Both the position numbers and the translations under genes were made by a program. The notes under the pieces were generated by a model. That model did not search any database. It had not been told where the DNA came from and saw only the letters and a list, made by a program, of their open reading frames with translations. Below, in pieces: positions 44,913-53,932 of a stretch of 64,000 bases of DNA (position 1 is its first letter; the number at the start of each line of letters is the position of its first letter). Source of the stretch: Thermomicrobiales bacterium (GTDB lineage Bacteria > Chloroflexota > Chloroflexia > Thermomicrobiales > UBA6265); assembly GCA_030447415.1 (NCBI GenBank), contig JAUJOZ010000004.1:124001-188000 (forward strand), in the 5' to 3' direction.

Positions 44913-47249
44913 CTAGTCGTCGCCGGCGGGTTCCCAAGCGACGACCGAAGCGGCCACTGGGACCACGGCCGGCTGCGGGACGGGAGCCGGCGCGGGGACG
45001 GGAGCCGGTGCCGGGACGGGCGCTGGCGCGGCGCTGGGCTCTCCCTCGACCCGCAGGTCGGGCAGCCAGTGCAGCCAGCGCGGCAGGTACCAGTTGCGGT
45101 CGCCCAGCAGCGCCATGCTCGCGGGCACGAGCACCGAGCGCACCACCGTGGCGTCGAGGAAGACCGCCACCGCCAGGCCGAAACCGACCTGCTGCAGCGA
45201 CACCAGCCGCCCCGCGGCGAAGCCACCGAAGACCGCGACCATGATCAGAGCGGCGCCGGTGATGATCTTGGCCGTGGCCTGGAGGCCGACTGCCACCGAC
45301 TCGCTGTTCTTGCCGGTCCGATCGTAGTGCTCACGGACGCGGCTGAGCAGGAAGACGTGGTAGTCCATGCTCAGGCCGAAGAGGATGCAGAAGAGGAAGA
45401 GGGGCAGCCACACCTCGATCACCGGGGTCTGCTGGAACCCGAAGAGCTCCGCGCCAACGCCCTTCTGGAAGACGAGGACGAGCAAGCCATAGGCGGCGCC
45501 GACGGAGAGCAGGTTCATCACGATCGCCTTCAGCGGCACCACCACCGAGCGGAAGGCCAGCATCAGGAGGATGAAGCTCAGGCCGAGGACGAAGGCGAAG
45601 ACGCGCGGAGTGTAATCGGCCATGAGCCCGTTGAAGTCGGCGCCGAAGGCCGCGCCGCCGCCGACGAGCACGTCGGCATCGACCCCGTCGAACGCCGTCG
45701 GGATGTGCAGGGACCGGAGCTGTTTGATCGCGCGCTCGGCCGCCGGCGAGCTGGCGTCGGAGGCGAGTGGGATCGAGACGAGGGCGAGGTCGCCGGCGTC
45801 GTTGGTCGTGACGGTCGCCGGGCCGTAGTTGGCATCCTGGCCCAGGAGGGTAACGAGGCGATCGATGCCGGAGCGGACCGTCGGATTGGTAATGTCACCG
45901 TCGACGACGATCTCGACCGGGGCGACCATGCCGGCGTAGAAGTCGCGCTGTAGGATCTCGAAGGCGGTCTTGACCTCGCCGGCGGGCAGCGACTCGACGC
46001 CGTTCTGGCCGGTCTTGATCTCGATCAGGGGGAGCGCGGCGGCGATGAGGAGCGCGGCGGCGAGGACCGCGCTGACGACCGGGCGGGCCATCACGACCCG
46101 GGTGATCCGGCCCCAGAACCCGGCGTGAATCGTTTCGTGGTCGCGATCGGCCTGGGCGGCGACGGTCGCCGCGTCGTACTTGCGCCGGCGCGGCCAATCG
46201 ATCTTGTCGCCGAGGAGGCTGAGGAGGGCCGGGATCAGGATCAGGCTGGCGAGGACGGCGACGACGACAACCAGGATCGCCCCGGTGCCGAGGGAGCGGA
46301 AGATGTTCGTCGGGATCAGGAGCATGCCCATCAGGGCGACGATGACGGTGAACCCGGAGAAGACGACCGCCTTGGTGGCGGTGCCGCCGGCCCGCTCGAT
46401 GGCGTCGAGCTTGGTGACGCCGTGGCGACGCTCTTCGCGGTAGCGCTCGACGATGAACAGGGCGTAATCGATGCCGACCGCGAGGCCGATCATCGTGATG
46501 ATGTTCGTGACGATGTCGGAGAGCGGGAAGAGCTTGCCGACGAGGGCCGTCAGGCCCAGCGCAATGAAGATCGAGGCCATCGCGAGAATGACCGGGACGC
46601 CGGCGGCGATCAGGGCGCCGAAGACGACAACCACCACGATCAGCGCGACGCCGATGCCGATGCCCTCGCCGCGGGCGAGGTCTTCCTCCATGATCCGGCC
46701 GAATTCCTCGTCGGCGCTGAGGTCGCCGACGGTCAGCACCTCATAGCCGTCACCGCCAAGCCCGGCGATGGTCTGGACGTAGGCCGCGCCCTGTTCGCCG
46801 ACGGCGTCAAGGTCGCCGGCCAGGGTAACGGGGATGATGGTGGCGTGGCGGTCGGCGGAAACCATGCCCTCAGCCGCCGGGTTTCCGGCGGTGGCCTGGT
46901 AGTAGTTGGAGGCGGAGGCGACGACGCCCTCCATGCCGAGCAGCGCCCCGGTGGTGCGCTCGACGACGGCGCGGAAGGCCGGGTCGTCGACGGTGGTGGT
47001 GTCGGAGCGGACGATGACCGTCTCGGTCAGCGGCCGCTCGCCGCGCAGGCGCTCCTCGAGGAGGTCGGCGGCGCGGACCGACTCGGGCTTGTTGGCGAAG
47101 CTGTCCTCACTCGTCAGCGCGTCCACAAGGCCGCTCTGGGCGATCCCGGCGAGGACGAGGAGGACGACCCAGAAGCCGAGGACGAGCCACGGCCGGCGGG
47201 GGGGCGCCCCGGCCCCGCCGGCGGTCGAGCGCAGCGATCTCATGTTCAT
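44913..47249 (-). CDS. MMPL-family RND transporter
   Basis: A 778-aa inner-membrane transporter with two blocks of helices. IGLAVGIDYALFIVERYREE and FGLSMDYHVFLLSRVREHYD are the paired GxxxDY segments that relay protons in MMPL proteins. Large extracytoplasmic loops follow the first helix in each half. The C-terminus carries APAPVPA-type repeats. ATG at 47249 (MNM) has GGAG upstream. A 16-base palindrome lies 40 bases upstream. Substrate unknown, probably a lipid or hydrophobic compound. Confidence 0.92.
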   Translation of the reverse strand: MNMRSLRSTAGGAGAPPRRPWLVLGFWVVLLVLAGIAQSGLVDALTSEDSFANKPESVRAADLLEERLRGERPLTETVIVRSDTTTVDDPAFRAVVERTTGALLGMEGVVASASNYYQATAGNPAAEGMVSADRHATIIPVTLAGDLDAVGEQGAAYVQTIAGLGGDGYEVLTVGDLSADEEFGRIMEEDLARGEGIGIGVALIVVVVVFGALIAAGVPVILAMASIFIALGLTALVGKLFPLSDIVTNIITMIGLAVGIDYALFIVERYREERRHGVTKLDAIERAGGTATKAVVFSGFTVIVALMGMLLIPTNIFRSLGTGAILVVVVAVLASLILIPALLSLLGDKIDWPRRRKYDAATVAAQADRDHETIHAGFWGRITRVVMARPVVSAVLAAALLIAAALPLIEIKTGQNGVESLPAGEVKTAFEILQRDFYAGMVAPVEIVVDGDITNPTVRSGIDRLVTLLGQDANYGPATVTTNDAGDLALVSIPLASDASSPAAERAIKQLRSLHIPTAFDGVDADVLVGGGAAFGADFNGLMADYTPRVFAFVLGLSFILLMLAFRSVVVPLKAIVMNLLSVGAAYGLLVLVFQKGVGAELFGFQQTPVIEVWLPLFLFCILFGLSMDYHVFLLSRVREHYDRTGKNSESVAVGLQATAKIITGAALIMVAVFGGFAAGRLVSLQQVGFGLAVAVFLDATVVRSVLVPASMALLGDRNWYLPRWLHWLPDLRVEGEPSAAPAPVPAPAPVPAPAPVPQPAVVPVAASVVAWEPAGDD

Positions 47250-47651
47250 CGGGTGTGCTCCGTTCAATGGGTGTTCGTGGTGGCCGGACCGGGACGCGTC
47301 CCGGCGCCAAGGCCACCGACCGCGTGGAATCTTCACAAGCGTTGGTCTGCCTGGAGTTCGGGGAGCGGCAATGCCGCCCGACTATCGCCAGGGTAGGGGG
47401 GCGGTGTCATCGCGGTTCGGCCGAGCCGACACAAAACTGTCACGGAAGGGTCCCCGGGCGACGGCCCGGGAACGACGGCGGCCGATGCCCGGGCCCCGGC
47501 CGCGACGGGACGGACGCGGGGGAACAAACGGCACCGACCTGGATTGCGACCGAGGAAGAGGGGACCACCCGGCAACAGGCTGGATCACCCAGAGGGGTGG
47601 ATCGACCGTGGTGCGCGACGGTGCGCCCGTGAGGGCGCCGGGGCGGGGGTG
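47250..47651. other. intergenic region upstream of the MMPL gene
   Basis: About 400 bases. It holds the palindrome at 47289-47304 and a GC hairpin (CCCGGGC / GCCCGGG, around 47455-47471). No gene or RNA recognised. Confidence 0.45.
47289..47304. promoter_or_regulatory. 16-bp perfect palindrome upstream of MMPL gene
   Basis: CCGGGACGCGTCCCGG is centred about 47 bases before the MMPL start and could be an operator. In DNA this GC-rich one such palindrome per window is expected by chance. Confidence 0.3.
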
Positions 47652-48167
47652 TTAGGCGAGCGCGGCCCCGGCGGCGCCCGCGAGGACGATCAGCGACGCC
47701 GCGCCACCGGCGAGGAGTTTGCGACCCCAGCCCCGCCGCGGCCCACTGGACGCTACGCCACGCGATGGCCTCCCGCGCGCGGCGCATAGCCCAGTGATCA
47801 ACTGGCGCGCGGACCCGGTCGGCTGTGCGCTCTCCCAACGGACGGTTTGACCCTCGGGCCGGACGCGACGAATGGCGGCACGGTGGGCCGCGGTGCCGCG
47901 CCCGACGGCGACCGACGGTGCGGCGGCGCTCGAACGGGCCTCCGCGCGACGGGCCACGGCGCCAGCCGGTGCGTCGTCGAGGATCGCCCGGTGCGAGGCG
48001 ATGACCGGACGCAGGTCGCGCCCGCGGGCCGCCGCACGAGCCGCGTAGACCGCGACGATACCGTCCGGTTCCCCGGCCACACCGGTGACACCCGGCTCAG
48101 GCACCGAGACCACTGGGGTGACCGGCGTCGTTTCGCCGCGGGACGGTCCGCGATGCTTGCTGCTCAT
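47652..48167 (-). CDS. hypothetical protein with C-terminal membrane anchor
   Basis: A 171-aa ORF rich in Ala, Arg and Pro. The only clear feature is a C-terminal hydrophobic segment (KLLAGGAASLIVLAGAAGAA), consistent with a tail anchor. ATG at 48167 has only a weak ribosome site. No family recognised; the codon pattern supports coding only moderately. Confidence 0.4.
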   Translation of the reverse strand: MSSKHRGPSRGETTPVTPVVSVPEPGVTGVAGEPDGIVAVYAARAAARGRDLRPVIASHRAILDDAPAGAVARRAEARSSAAAPSVAVGRGTAAHRAAIRRVRPEGQTVRWESAQPTGSARQLITGLCAARGRPSRGVASSGPRRGWGRKLLAGGAASLIVLAGAAGAALA

Positions 48168-48582
48168 GGCGCTCGCCGTTTTCCCCTGCTGCCCGCGCAT
48201 GTGCTCGGAGATCGTTCTATGAGTGGAGCTGGACGATGGGGACCGACAAGAGGTGTACGTACAGCTATGGATCAGGATACCAAGGTCGCCGCTGAGGCGC
48301 AAGACGCGGCATGGGCCACGGCGTTCGCCCCGCGCCGTGACGGCGAGTGGCGGGGCACCGCGGATGGTCGTCACGCCCTCGGGAGGCGGAGGCGTACGCA
48401 GGGCGGGCAACCCGACTCACCGTCCCGGCGGGCGAGGACCGGTCGCTGGCCCGCCGGGACGAGGTTTGACGGGTTGGACGACGCCCTCTATGATCGGCCG
48501 GCCCGACGACCCGACGTTGACCGCCGCGCCTCCGCCCTGCGTTGCCTTGGCGGCGGTCGCCGCGACCAAGGATGCCCCAACC
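48168..48582. other. intergenic region, no gene recognised
   Basis: About 415 bases between divergent genes (hypothetical and AlaX). No promoter I would defend, no RNA gene. Confidence 0.4.
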
Positions 48583-49386
48583 ATGACCGACCCCTCGCCG
48601 CCGGCGACGGACTTGCTCTGCCTGCGTGACAGCTACCTGCGGACGTTTGAGGCAGTCGTCACCGATGTCGACCCGACGACCCGGGTGGTGACGCTGGACC
48701 GGACCGCCTTCTACCCCGGCGGGGGCGGTCAACCGCCGGACACCGGCCTCCTCACGGACGAGGACGGGCATTCCTGGCGGGTAGTGGAGGTCCGCAAGGA
48801 GGGCGGCTCGGTACGCCACATCATCGACGTCGCACCGGGCGCGCCCGAAAGGATGCCCCCGGTCGGCGGCCAAGTCCGGGGAACGCTCGACTGGGCCACC
48901 CGCTACCGGCTGATGCGGACCCACACCGCGCTGCACGTCCTCTGCGGCGTCGTGTTTCGCGACTACGGCGCGCTCGTCACCGGCGGCAACATGGGCCTCG
49001 ACAAGGCGCGGATGGACTTCGAGATGGCGAGCGCCGAATTCACCCCGGCGCGCGTGGCCGAGCTCGAGCGTCGGGCCAACGCCGAGATCGCCGCCGGGCG
49101 CGAGGTGCGCGTCCGGCTCCTCCCCCGCGAAGAGGCATTCCGCATCCCGGACCTGATCCGGACCAAGATCAACCTCCTGCCCGAGGGGATCGCCGAGGTG
49201 CGGACCGTCGAGATCGTCGGGCTCGACCTGCAGGCGGACGGCGGCACCCACGTCGCCAACACGCGCGAAGTCGGCGGGTTGCGCGTCGTCGGCACCCGCT
49301 CCAAGGGCAAAAGCAACAAGCGGTTGGAAATCGTCCTCACCGGCGGCGAGGGCGACGAGGAGGTCGACGGAGCGGCGACGCCGTAG
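48583..49386 (+). CDS. alanyl-tRNA editing protein (AlaX)
   Basis: A 267-aa free-standing editing enzyme that removes Ser or Gly from tRNA-Ala. DRTAFYPGGGGQPPDTGLL is the N-terminal beta-barrel signature. Zinc ligands are RTHTALHVL (HxxxH) and GGTHVANTREVG. The usual Cys before GGTHV is Asp here (QADGGTHV), as in some AlaX proteins. ATG at 48583 has no strong ribosome site. It stands 66 bases before the aminotransferase. Confidence 0.9.
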   Translation: MTDPSPPATDLLCLRDSYLRTFEAVVTDVDPTTRVVTLDRTAFYPGGGGQPPDTGLLTDEDGHSWRVVEVRKEGGSVRHIIDVAPGAPERMPPVGGQVRGTLDWATRYRLMRTHTALHVLCGVVFRDYGALVTGGNMGLDKARMDFEMASAEFTPARVAELERRANAEIAAGREVRVRLLPREEAFRIPDLIRTKINLLPEGIAEVRTVEIVGLDLQADGGTHVANTREVGGLRVVGTRSKGKSNKRLEIVLTGGEGDEEVDGAATP

Positions 49387-49452
49387 GGCACGGCCGTTGC
49401 CCCCATCCGACGACACGACGGCAACCTGTCACCACGAAGGAGCTCATCCCGC

Positions 49453-50682
49453 ATGGCCTCGGCAACCGGAACGATCCCCGTCCGCGACCAGGAGCGGGCG
49501 CTCCCCGGTGAGGGACCACGACTGGCGCGGCGTGCGGAAGCATTCGCCTCCGCGTTCTGGGCCGAGCTAGGCCAGGTGCTGGCCCGGCACCCCGATATGA
49601 TCTTCTTCGGTGGCGGCACGCCGGCGCACGAGTTGATGCCGGTGGCCCGGCTGCGGGATGCGTCGCTGAAGGCCTGGGCCGACGCGCCGGCCGCGCTCGA
49701 CTACGGGGAAGTGGCCGGCTATCGACCCCTGCGAGAGTTCATCGCCGCCCAGATGACCGGTCATGGCATGGCGGTCGACCCCGAACACCTCCTCCTCACC
49801 AACGGTAGCCAGCAGGGAATCGACCTGGTTGGCCGCGTGATGCTCGACCCGGGGGACGCGATCGTGATCGAGGCGCCGACCTTCCTCGGCGCCTTCCAAA
49901 CCTTCGCCGCCTACGAGGTCACCTATCTCATGGCGCCCACGGACGAGCATGGGTTGCGCATCGACGCGCTGGAGCGCCTCCTGGCGGACCAGACCCGCCC
50001 CCCGAAGCTGATCTACACGATCCCCACGTTCCAAAATCCGACCGGGACGACGCAGCCGCGAGCCCGGCGCGAGGCACTCCTGGCCCTCGCCCGCGCGCAC
50101 GGCGTCCTCGTGGTCGAGGATGACCCCTACGGCACCTTGCGCTACGACGGCGACCATGAGCCGCCGCTGCGGGCCCTCGACCCGGACGTGATCTACCTCG
50201 GTACCTTCTCCAAGACGCTCGCGCCGGGACTCCGCGTCGGCTGGATCGCGGCGCCGGCAAACCTGATCGGCCTGTTCCACTCCGCGAAGGAAGGGGTCGA
50301 CATCCACAACGAGCGGATCATGACGCGCACGGTCTACCACGCCGTGGCCGGCTTCCTCGACGATCACCTTGCGCACGCGCGCGAGGTCTACCGCGGGCGG
50401 CGGGACGCGCTGCTCGCGGCGCTGCGCCAGCACCTACCCGGCACGGTCCGCTGGTCGGAGCCGGAGGGTGGCTTCTTCGTCTGGGTGACACTGCCGGAGG
50501 GGCTCGACACGGAGGCGTTGCTGCCGCGGGCGGCAGACGCGGGGGTCGCCTTCTTCCCCGGAACCTGGTTCTATCCCCACGACCCAGACCGGCGGGCGCT
50601 GCGCCTCAGCTTCTCGACCATGCCCAAGGACCGGCTCGTCGAGGGCGCCCGTCGCCTGGGGGACGTGATCAGGAGACAGTAG
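49453..50682 (+). CDS. class I aminotransferase, LysN-like
   Basis: A 409-aa fold-I PLP aminotransferase. LDYGEVAGYRPLREFIAAQM, LTNGSQQGIDLVGRVMLDPG, IYTIPTFQNPTGTT and the PLP lysine K254 in YLGTFSKTLAPGLRVGW match the LysN/Aro8 group. LysN converts 2-oxoadipate to 2-aminoadipate, the substrate of LysX. That role fits the lysine cluster at 14-20 kb, but the gene is unlinked and other substrates are possible. ATG at 49453 with AAGGAG upstream. Confidence 0.75.
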   Translation: MASATGTIPVRDQERALPGEGPRLARRAEAFASAFWAELGQVLARHPDMIFFGGGTPAHELMPVARLRDASLKAWADAPAALDYGEVAGYRPLREFIAAQMTGHGMAVDPEHLLLTNGSQQGIDLVGRVMLDPGDAIVIEAPTFLGAFQTFAAYEVTYLMAPTDEHGLRIDALERLLADQTRPPKLIYTIPTFQNPTGTTQPRARREALLALARAHGVLVVEDDPYGTLRYDGDHEPPLRALDPDVIYLGTFSKTLAPGLRVGWIAAPANLIGLFHSAKEGVDIHNERIMTRTVYHAVAGFLDDHLAHAREVYRGRRDALLAALRQHLPGTVRWSEPEGGFFVWVTLPEGLDTEALLPRAADAGVAFFPGTWFYPHDPDRRALRLSFSTMPKDRLVEGARRLGDVIRRQ

Positions 50683-50787
50683 GGCGAGGACGAACGCCGA
50701 CGCAATAAGAGGACGTTTCAAAACTTGGCAGCGGCCTGGGGACCCCCGGCGTGAGGTTCTCCGATGGCGGGTCGCGTCGAGGAGCAC

Positions 50788-50815
50788 GGCCGGGGCGGGA
50801 TGCCCCGCCCCGGCC
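50788..50815 (-). terminator. GC hairpin after the sulfite-oxidase gene
   Basis: 12-bp stem GGCCGGGGCGGG / CCCGCCCCGGCC with ATGC loop, 7 bases beyond the stop at 50823. No T-run. Confidence 0.5.
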
Positions 50816-50822
50816 ACGTGGC

Positions 50823-51986
50823 TCAGGCGATGCGGACGCGCCGGGTGATCTGGCCGTTGCTCTCCCAGTACGTCGTCTTGCCGGCCAGGAGCGGGTCGTC
50901 TGCTGCCGGCTGCAAATCGCCGTCCACGGCAATCGCACGTGACGTGACCGTGTGCTCCCCGGACGTGGGCGTGCCCCAGTCGTAGGTCCAGAAGGTCCAG
51001 GCGAACTCGGCGCCCGCGCCCTCGCCCAGCGTCGCCGACTGCCACGGCTCGTCGTCGACGCGCACCTCCACCTCGGCGATGGGCGCGCCCCAGGCGGCTC
51101 CCATGATCTCGTAGCGGTCGCCCTGCTTCGTCACCTTCGCCGGCGCGGACTTGAGCCGGTCGTGCGCGACCGAGGTGAAGGTCCAGACCGTCTCCCCGTC
51201 GCGCTCCTCTTCGCGGATGGTGACGTAGTCGCGCGCCATGAAGTGCCCCTGGTAGCGCCGGTCGAGGACCTCGATGCGCGTCAGCCACTTCACGTTCGCC
51301 ACCCCGTACCAGCCCGGCGCGATCAGTCGCACTGGGTAGCCATTCAGGTTCGGCAGCGGCTCGCCGTTCATCTCGTAGGCGAGCAGGTTGTCGGGGTTTA
51401 GGGCATCCGCCAGCGCCACGCTGCGGGCGAACTGCTCGGTGATCGTCACCTCCCGCCAGGTCTGCTCGCCCGCGTCGGCGCCCCAGAAGACGACCTCGAT
51501 GCCGTCCTCTTGGATCCCCGCTTCCTCCAGGAGTGGCGCCAGCGGCGTCCCCGCCCAGGTCGCGTTGCCGATACCCCCAGTGAAGAAGGGCAGCCCCGTG
51601 TTGCCGGAGCACTCCAGCGTGAACGTCACCTCCCGGCGCGCTCGGGCTTTCAGCTCATCCAGCGTCAGGGTCAGCGGCCGCTCGACCAGACCGCTGATCT
51701 GCAGATGCCAGTCGTCCTCGCGCAATTGGGGCTCATTGAAGTGCTTGATGACGAAAAACTGGTCGTTCGGTGTGATCCACGAATCGAGTTGCTCCCACTC
51801 TAACTGCTGAACAATCGCCTCCGGCGCGGGGTTGGGCTCAGGCTGGTCCAGCCAGGGGATCACCTCCCCCCCGGACTGACCCCGGAAGGCGTGTGTTGGC
51901 CCGGCCAGGCGCAGCACGCTGAGGCCGGCCAGCGCCGCGCCCCCTTGCTTCACCAGCGTCCGCCGGGAGATCACCGATCGGGTCAT
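50823..51986 (-). CDS. Tat-exported molybdopterin oxidase, sulfite-oxidase family
   Basis: A 387-aa periplasmic/extracellular enzyme. The Tat signal is SRRTLVKQGGAALAGLSVLR. The molybdenum-binding Cys lies in VTFTLECSGNTGLPFF, followed by NGYPVRLIAPGWYGVANVKW. The C-terminal Mo-co dimerisation domain (APIAEVEVRVDDEPW) is present. It may oxidise sulfite or act as an MsrP-like or other oxidase; no heme domain is fused. ATG at 51986 with AAGGAG. A truncated GYD gene precedes it by 60 bases. Confidence 0.9.
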   Translation of the reverse strand: MTRSVISRRTLVKQGGAALAGLSVLRLAGPTHAFRGQSGGEVIPWLDQPEPNPAPEAIVQQLEWEQLDSWITPNDQFFVIKHFNEPQLREDDWHLQISGLVERPLTLTLDELKARARREVTFTLECSGNTGLPFFTGGIGNATWAGTPLAPLLEEAGIQEDGIEVVFWGADAGEQTWREVTITEQFARSVALADALNPDNLLAYEMNGEPLPNLNGYPVRLIAPGWYGVANVKWLTRIEVLDRRYQGHFMARDYVTIREEERDGETVWTFTSVAHDRLKSAPAKVTKQGDRYEIMGAAWGAPIAEVEVRVDDEPWQSATLGEGAGAEFAWTFWTYDWGTPTSGEHTVTSRAIAVDGDLQPAADDPLLAGKTTYWESNGQITRRVRIA

Positions 51987-52046
51987 GGCCCGTCTCCTTC
52001 TAGCGCTGCAGGCACTCTTCACCCGACGACCAAACGACGCCGGGTC

Positions 52047-52148
52047 TTAGGCGAGGTCGCTCCGGGCCTGCTCGTACCGCTGCACAGTGTCCTTGGCCGA
52101 GCGGATGCCCTGGTCAGTCCAGTGCAACAGCGCGACATAGCGAGGCAT
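52047..52148 (-). pseudogene. truncated GYD-domain protein, 33 aa
   Basis: MPRYVALLHWTDQGIRSAKD then TVQRYEQARSDLA and stop. This is the start of a GYD-domain protein, normally about 90-105 aa. The ribosome site GGAGGAG is perfect. The last two thirds are missing, and a shift to another frame gives only nine more residues. It lies between an IS5 remnant and the sulfite-oxidase gene. Confidence 0.65.
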
Positions 52149-52339
52149 AGCTCCTCCTTGCGCGGGGAGACGAACGGCGATTGAGTTGAGGGGTCCGGGG
52201 ATCCACTCCCTAGGCCACACCGGCCGGCCGGCCTGTCAACCCTGTCCGGACGGCCCGTCGCAGCGCGGCCCCGCGCCTCGCGCAACTCCAGCAACGCCCG
52301 CCAGAAGCCCTCTTCGCTCGCCTGTGGGTCGATGCCCCA

Positions 52340-52969
52340 CCGAGCAATCCGTGGGGTGATGCCTCGGGTGCGTAGGGCACGCCGAACGGCTGGGTAATCG
52401 TCGGCCTTGTCGGCGTGCAGCTTGGCCGGGCGCTTGCGGGGCCGGCCCGGTTTGCCGCGTGGGCCGATAATCGGTGGAATCGCGTCGATGAGCGGGAGCA
52501 GCTGGGTTGAGTCGTGGGTGTTGGCGGCCGAGAGGCGGACGGCCAATGGGATGCCGTTCCAATCGACGACCAAGTGGGACCTTGGTGCCGGCCTTGCCGC
52601 GATCCGTCGGGTTGGGGCCGGTCTGCTCGCCCCCCTTTTGGCCCGGACGCTCAGGCTGTCCGCGCTCGCCCGGCTACAGTCGATGGCCGCCTCGTCGCCC
52701 AGCCAATCCAGCAGCCTTGTGTGCAGCCGTTCCCAGACGCCCGCTTCCTGCCAATCGCGGAGCCGCCGCCAGCAGGTCGTCCCGCTGCCGCAGCCCAGTT
52801 CCTTGGGCAGCAGCCGCCACGGGCAGTCGGTGCGGAGGACGAAGACGATACCGGCGAGCGCGGCGCGGTCGGGGACGCGGGGGCGGCCGCCCTTGGGCTT
52901 AGGCGGTTCCTGCGGCAGCAGCGGCTCGATGGCTTCCCAGAGGTCGTCGGGCACAAGCGGGTCACTCAT
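52340..52969 (-). mobile_element. IS5-family transposase remnant
   Basis: MSDPLVPDDLWEAIEPLLPQ and WRRLRDWQEAGVWERLHTRL are the IS5 N-terminal segments. Catalytic Asp regions follow (AIDCSRASADSLSVRAK; HLVVDWNGIPLAVRLS). Two indels around GGEQTGPNPTDRGKAG (52570-52630) break the frame. After ITPRIAR the sequence departs from IS5, and the final catalytic Glu region (HRWVVERT...) is absent. It is therefore truncated and cannot transpose by itself. No terminal repeats found. Confidence 0.75.
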
Positions 52970-53142
52970 CACCCGGAAGCGTCACACCAACCCGCCGGGT
53001 TTGCAACACGCCCTAAACCGCGGCCCTCGGCCGTGCGATGCCCCCCCGCCTCCCCGCCTCCCCACGGGCCGTTATGCTACGCTCGCGTCGTTCGGACGGA
53101 GCGGCGCCGCAGGGGATGCGGCGGCCAAGGTGCTGTAGGTCT

Positions 53143-53634
53143 GTGGACGAGCTACGCGAAGCCCTGCGGGTCGATAACGAGCGGCTGTGGCTCCTGGTCG
53201 GGCTGTGCGTGGCGCTGGTCCTCACGATCCAGGCGGTCGAGGCATCGGTCGAGGGGGTCTGGCCACACCAGCGACGGCTCGCACGGCGGACCGGGCGGGC
53301 CCGCGCCGTCCAGGGCGTGTGGGCGCTGGTAGCGCTGCTCCTGCTGCCTGGGTTGCTGCTGGCGGTCCTCAACCTGGCCGTGTTGCTCTGGCGCGGGGTC
53401 GACTACACCGAGACGCAGCGGCTCGGCAGCTTCTTCGTCGGGCTGGCGTGGGCAGTCTTCGTCCTGGTCAGCATCGACCTGTTCCGGTTCGGGCACTACA
53501 TGGCGGAGGTCGGCCCGGTCGGACCGGCGGCGCTGACCGTCGTCCTCCTTGTCGGCGACGTGTTGCTCCTGATCGCCCTGCTGGAGGTGCTCCCCTCGCT
53601 CGAAACCGTTCGGGACGCGCTGCCGCTGGCCTAA
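53143..53634 (+). CDS. four-helix membrane protein, unknown
   Basis: A 163-aa protein with four predicted membrane segments: LWLLVGLCVALVLTIQAV, GVWALVALLLLPGLLLAV, SFFVGLAWAVFVLVSIDLF and ALTVVLLVGDVLLLIALLEV. GTG at 53143, weak ribosome site. No family recognised. Confidence 0.6.
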   Translation: MDELREALRVDNERLWLLVGLCVALVLTIQAVEASVEGVWPHQRRLARRTGRARAVQGVWALVALLLLPGLLLAVLNLAVLLWRGVDYTETQRLGSFFVGLAWAVFVLVSIDLFRFGHYMAEVGPVGPAALTVVLLVGDVLLLIALLEVLPSLETVRDALPLA

Positions 53635-53757
53635 CAGCGGACGGCAGGAGGCGATGTCGCCGCCAACCTGCGGTTGCCCCTCGGGGCGCTGCGCCCTGTG
53701 CCCGACCGTGGCGTCGCGGCCCGGAGTTGGGCGACGCACGCTTCGCCTCTACAATAT

Positions 53758-53785
53758 GTCTGCTACCCGCCGTCTGCTGCCACCG
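53758..53785. repeat. 7-bp tandem array, 4 units
   Basis: GTCTGCT, a diverged ACCCGCC, a second GTCTGCT and GCCACCG in strict period 7 lie between the membrane protein and the MFS gene. Confidence 0.6.
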
Positions 53786-53932
53786 CGACGCTCACCCTGC
53801 GTGAACCACCCCGCGCTGGTGTTCGGGACGATACGCTGGTGCCGCGCCGGCCCGTCCCCGCTATGCTAGAGCCTGGGTGAACCGGCACCGACGGCCGGTC
53901 CACCGTCAAGGGCCGAAGGGCGAACGCCGCTC

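Noticed and set aside
47289-47304. 16-bp palindrome as a proven operator for the MMPL gene
   Set aside because: Kept only as a low-confidence site; it matches no known regulator family and is expected once by chance.
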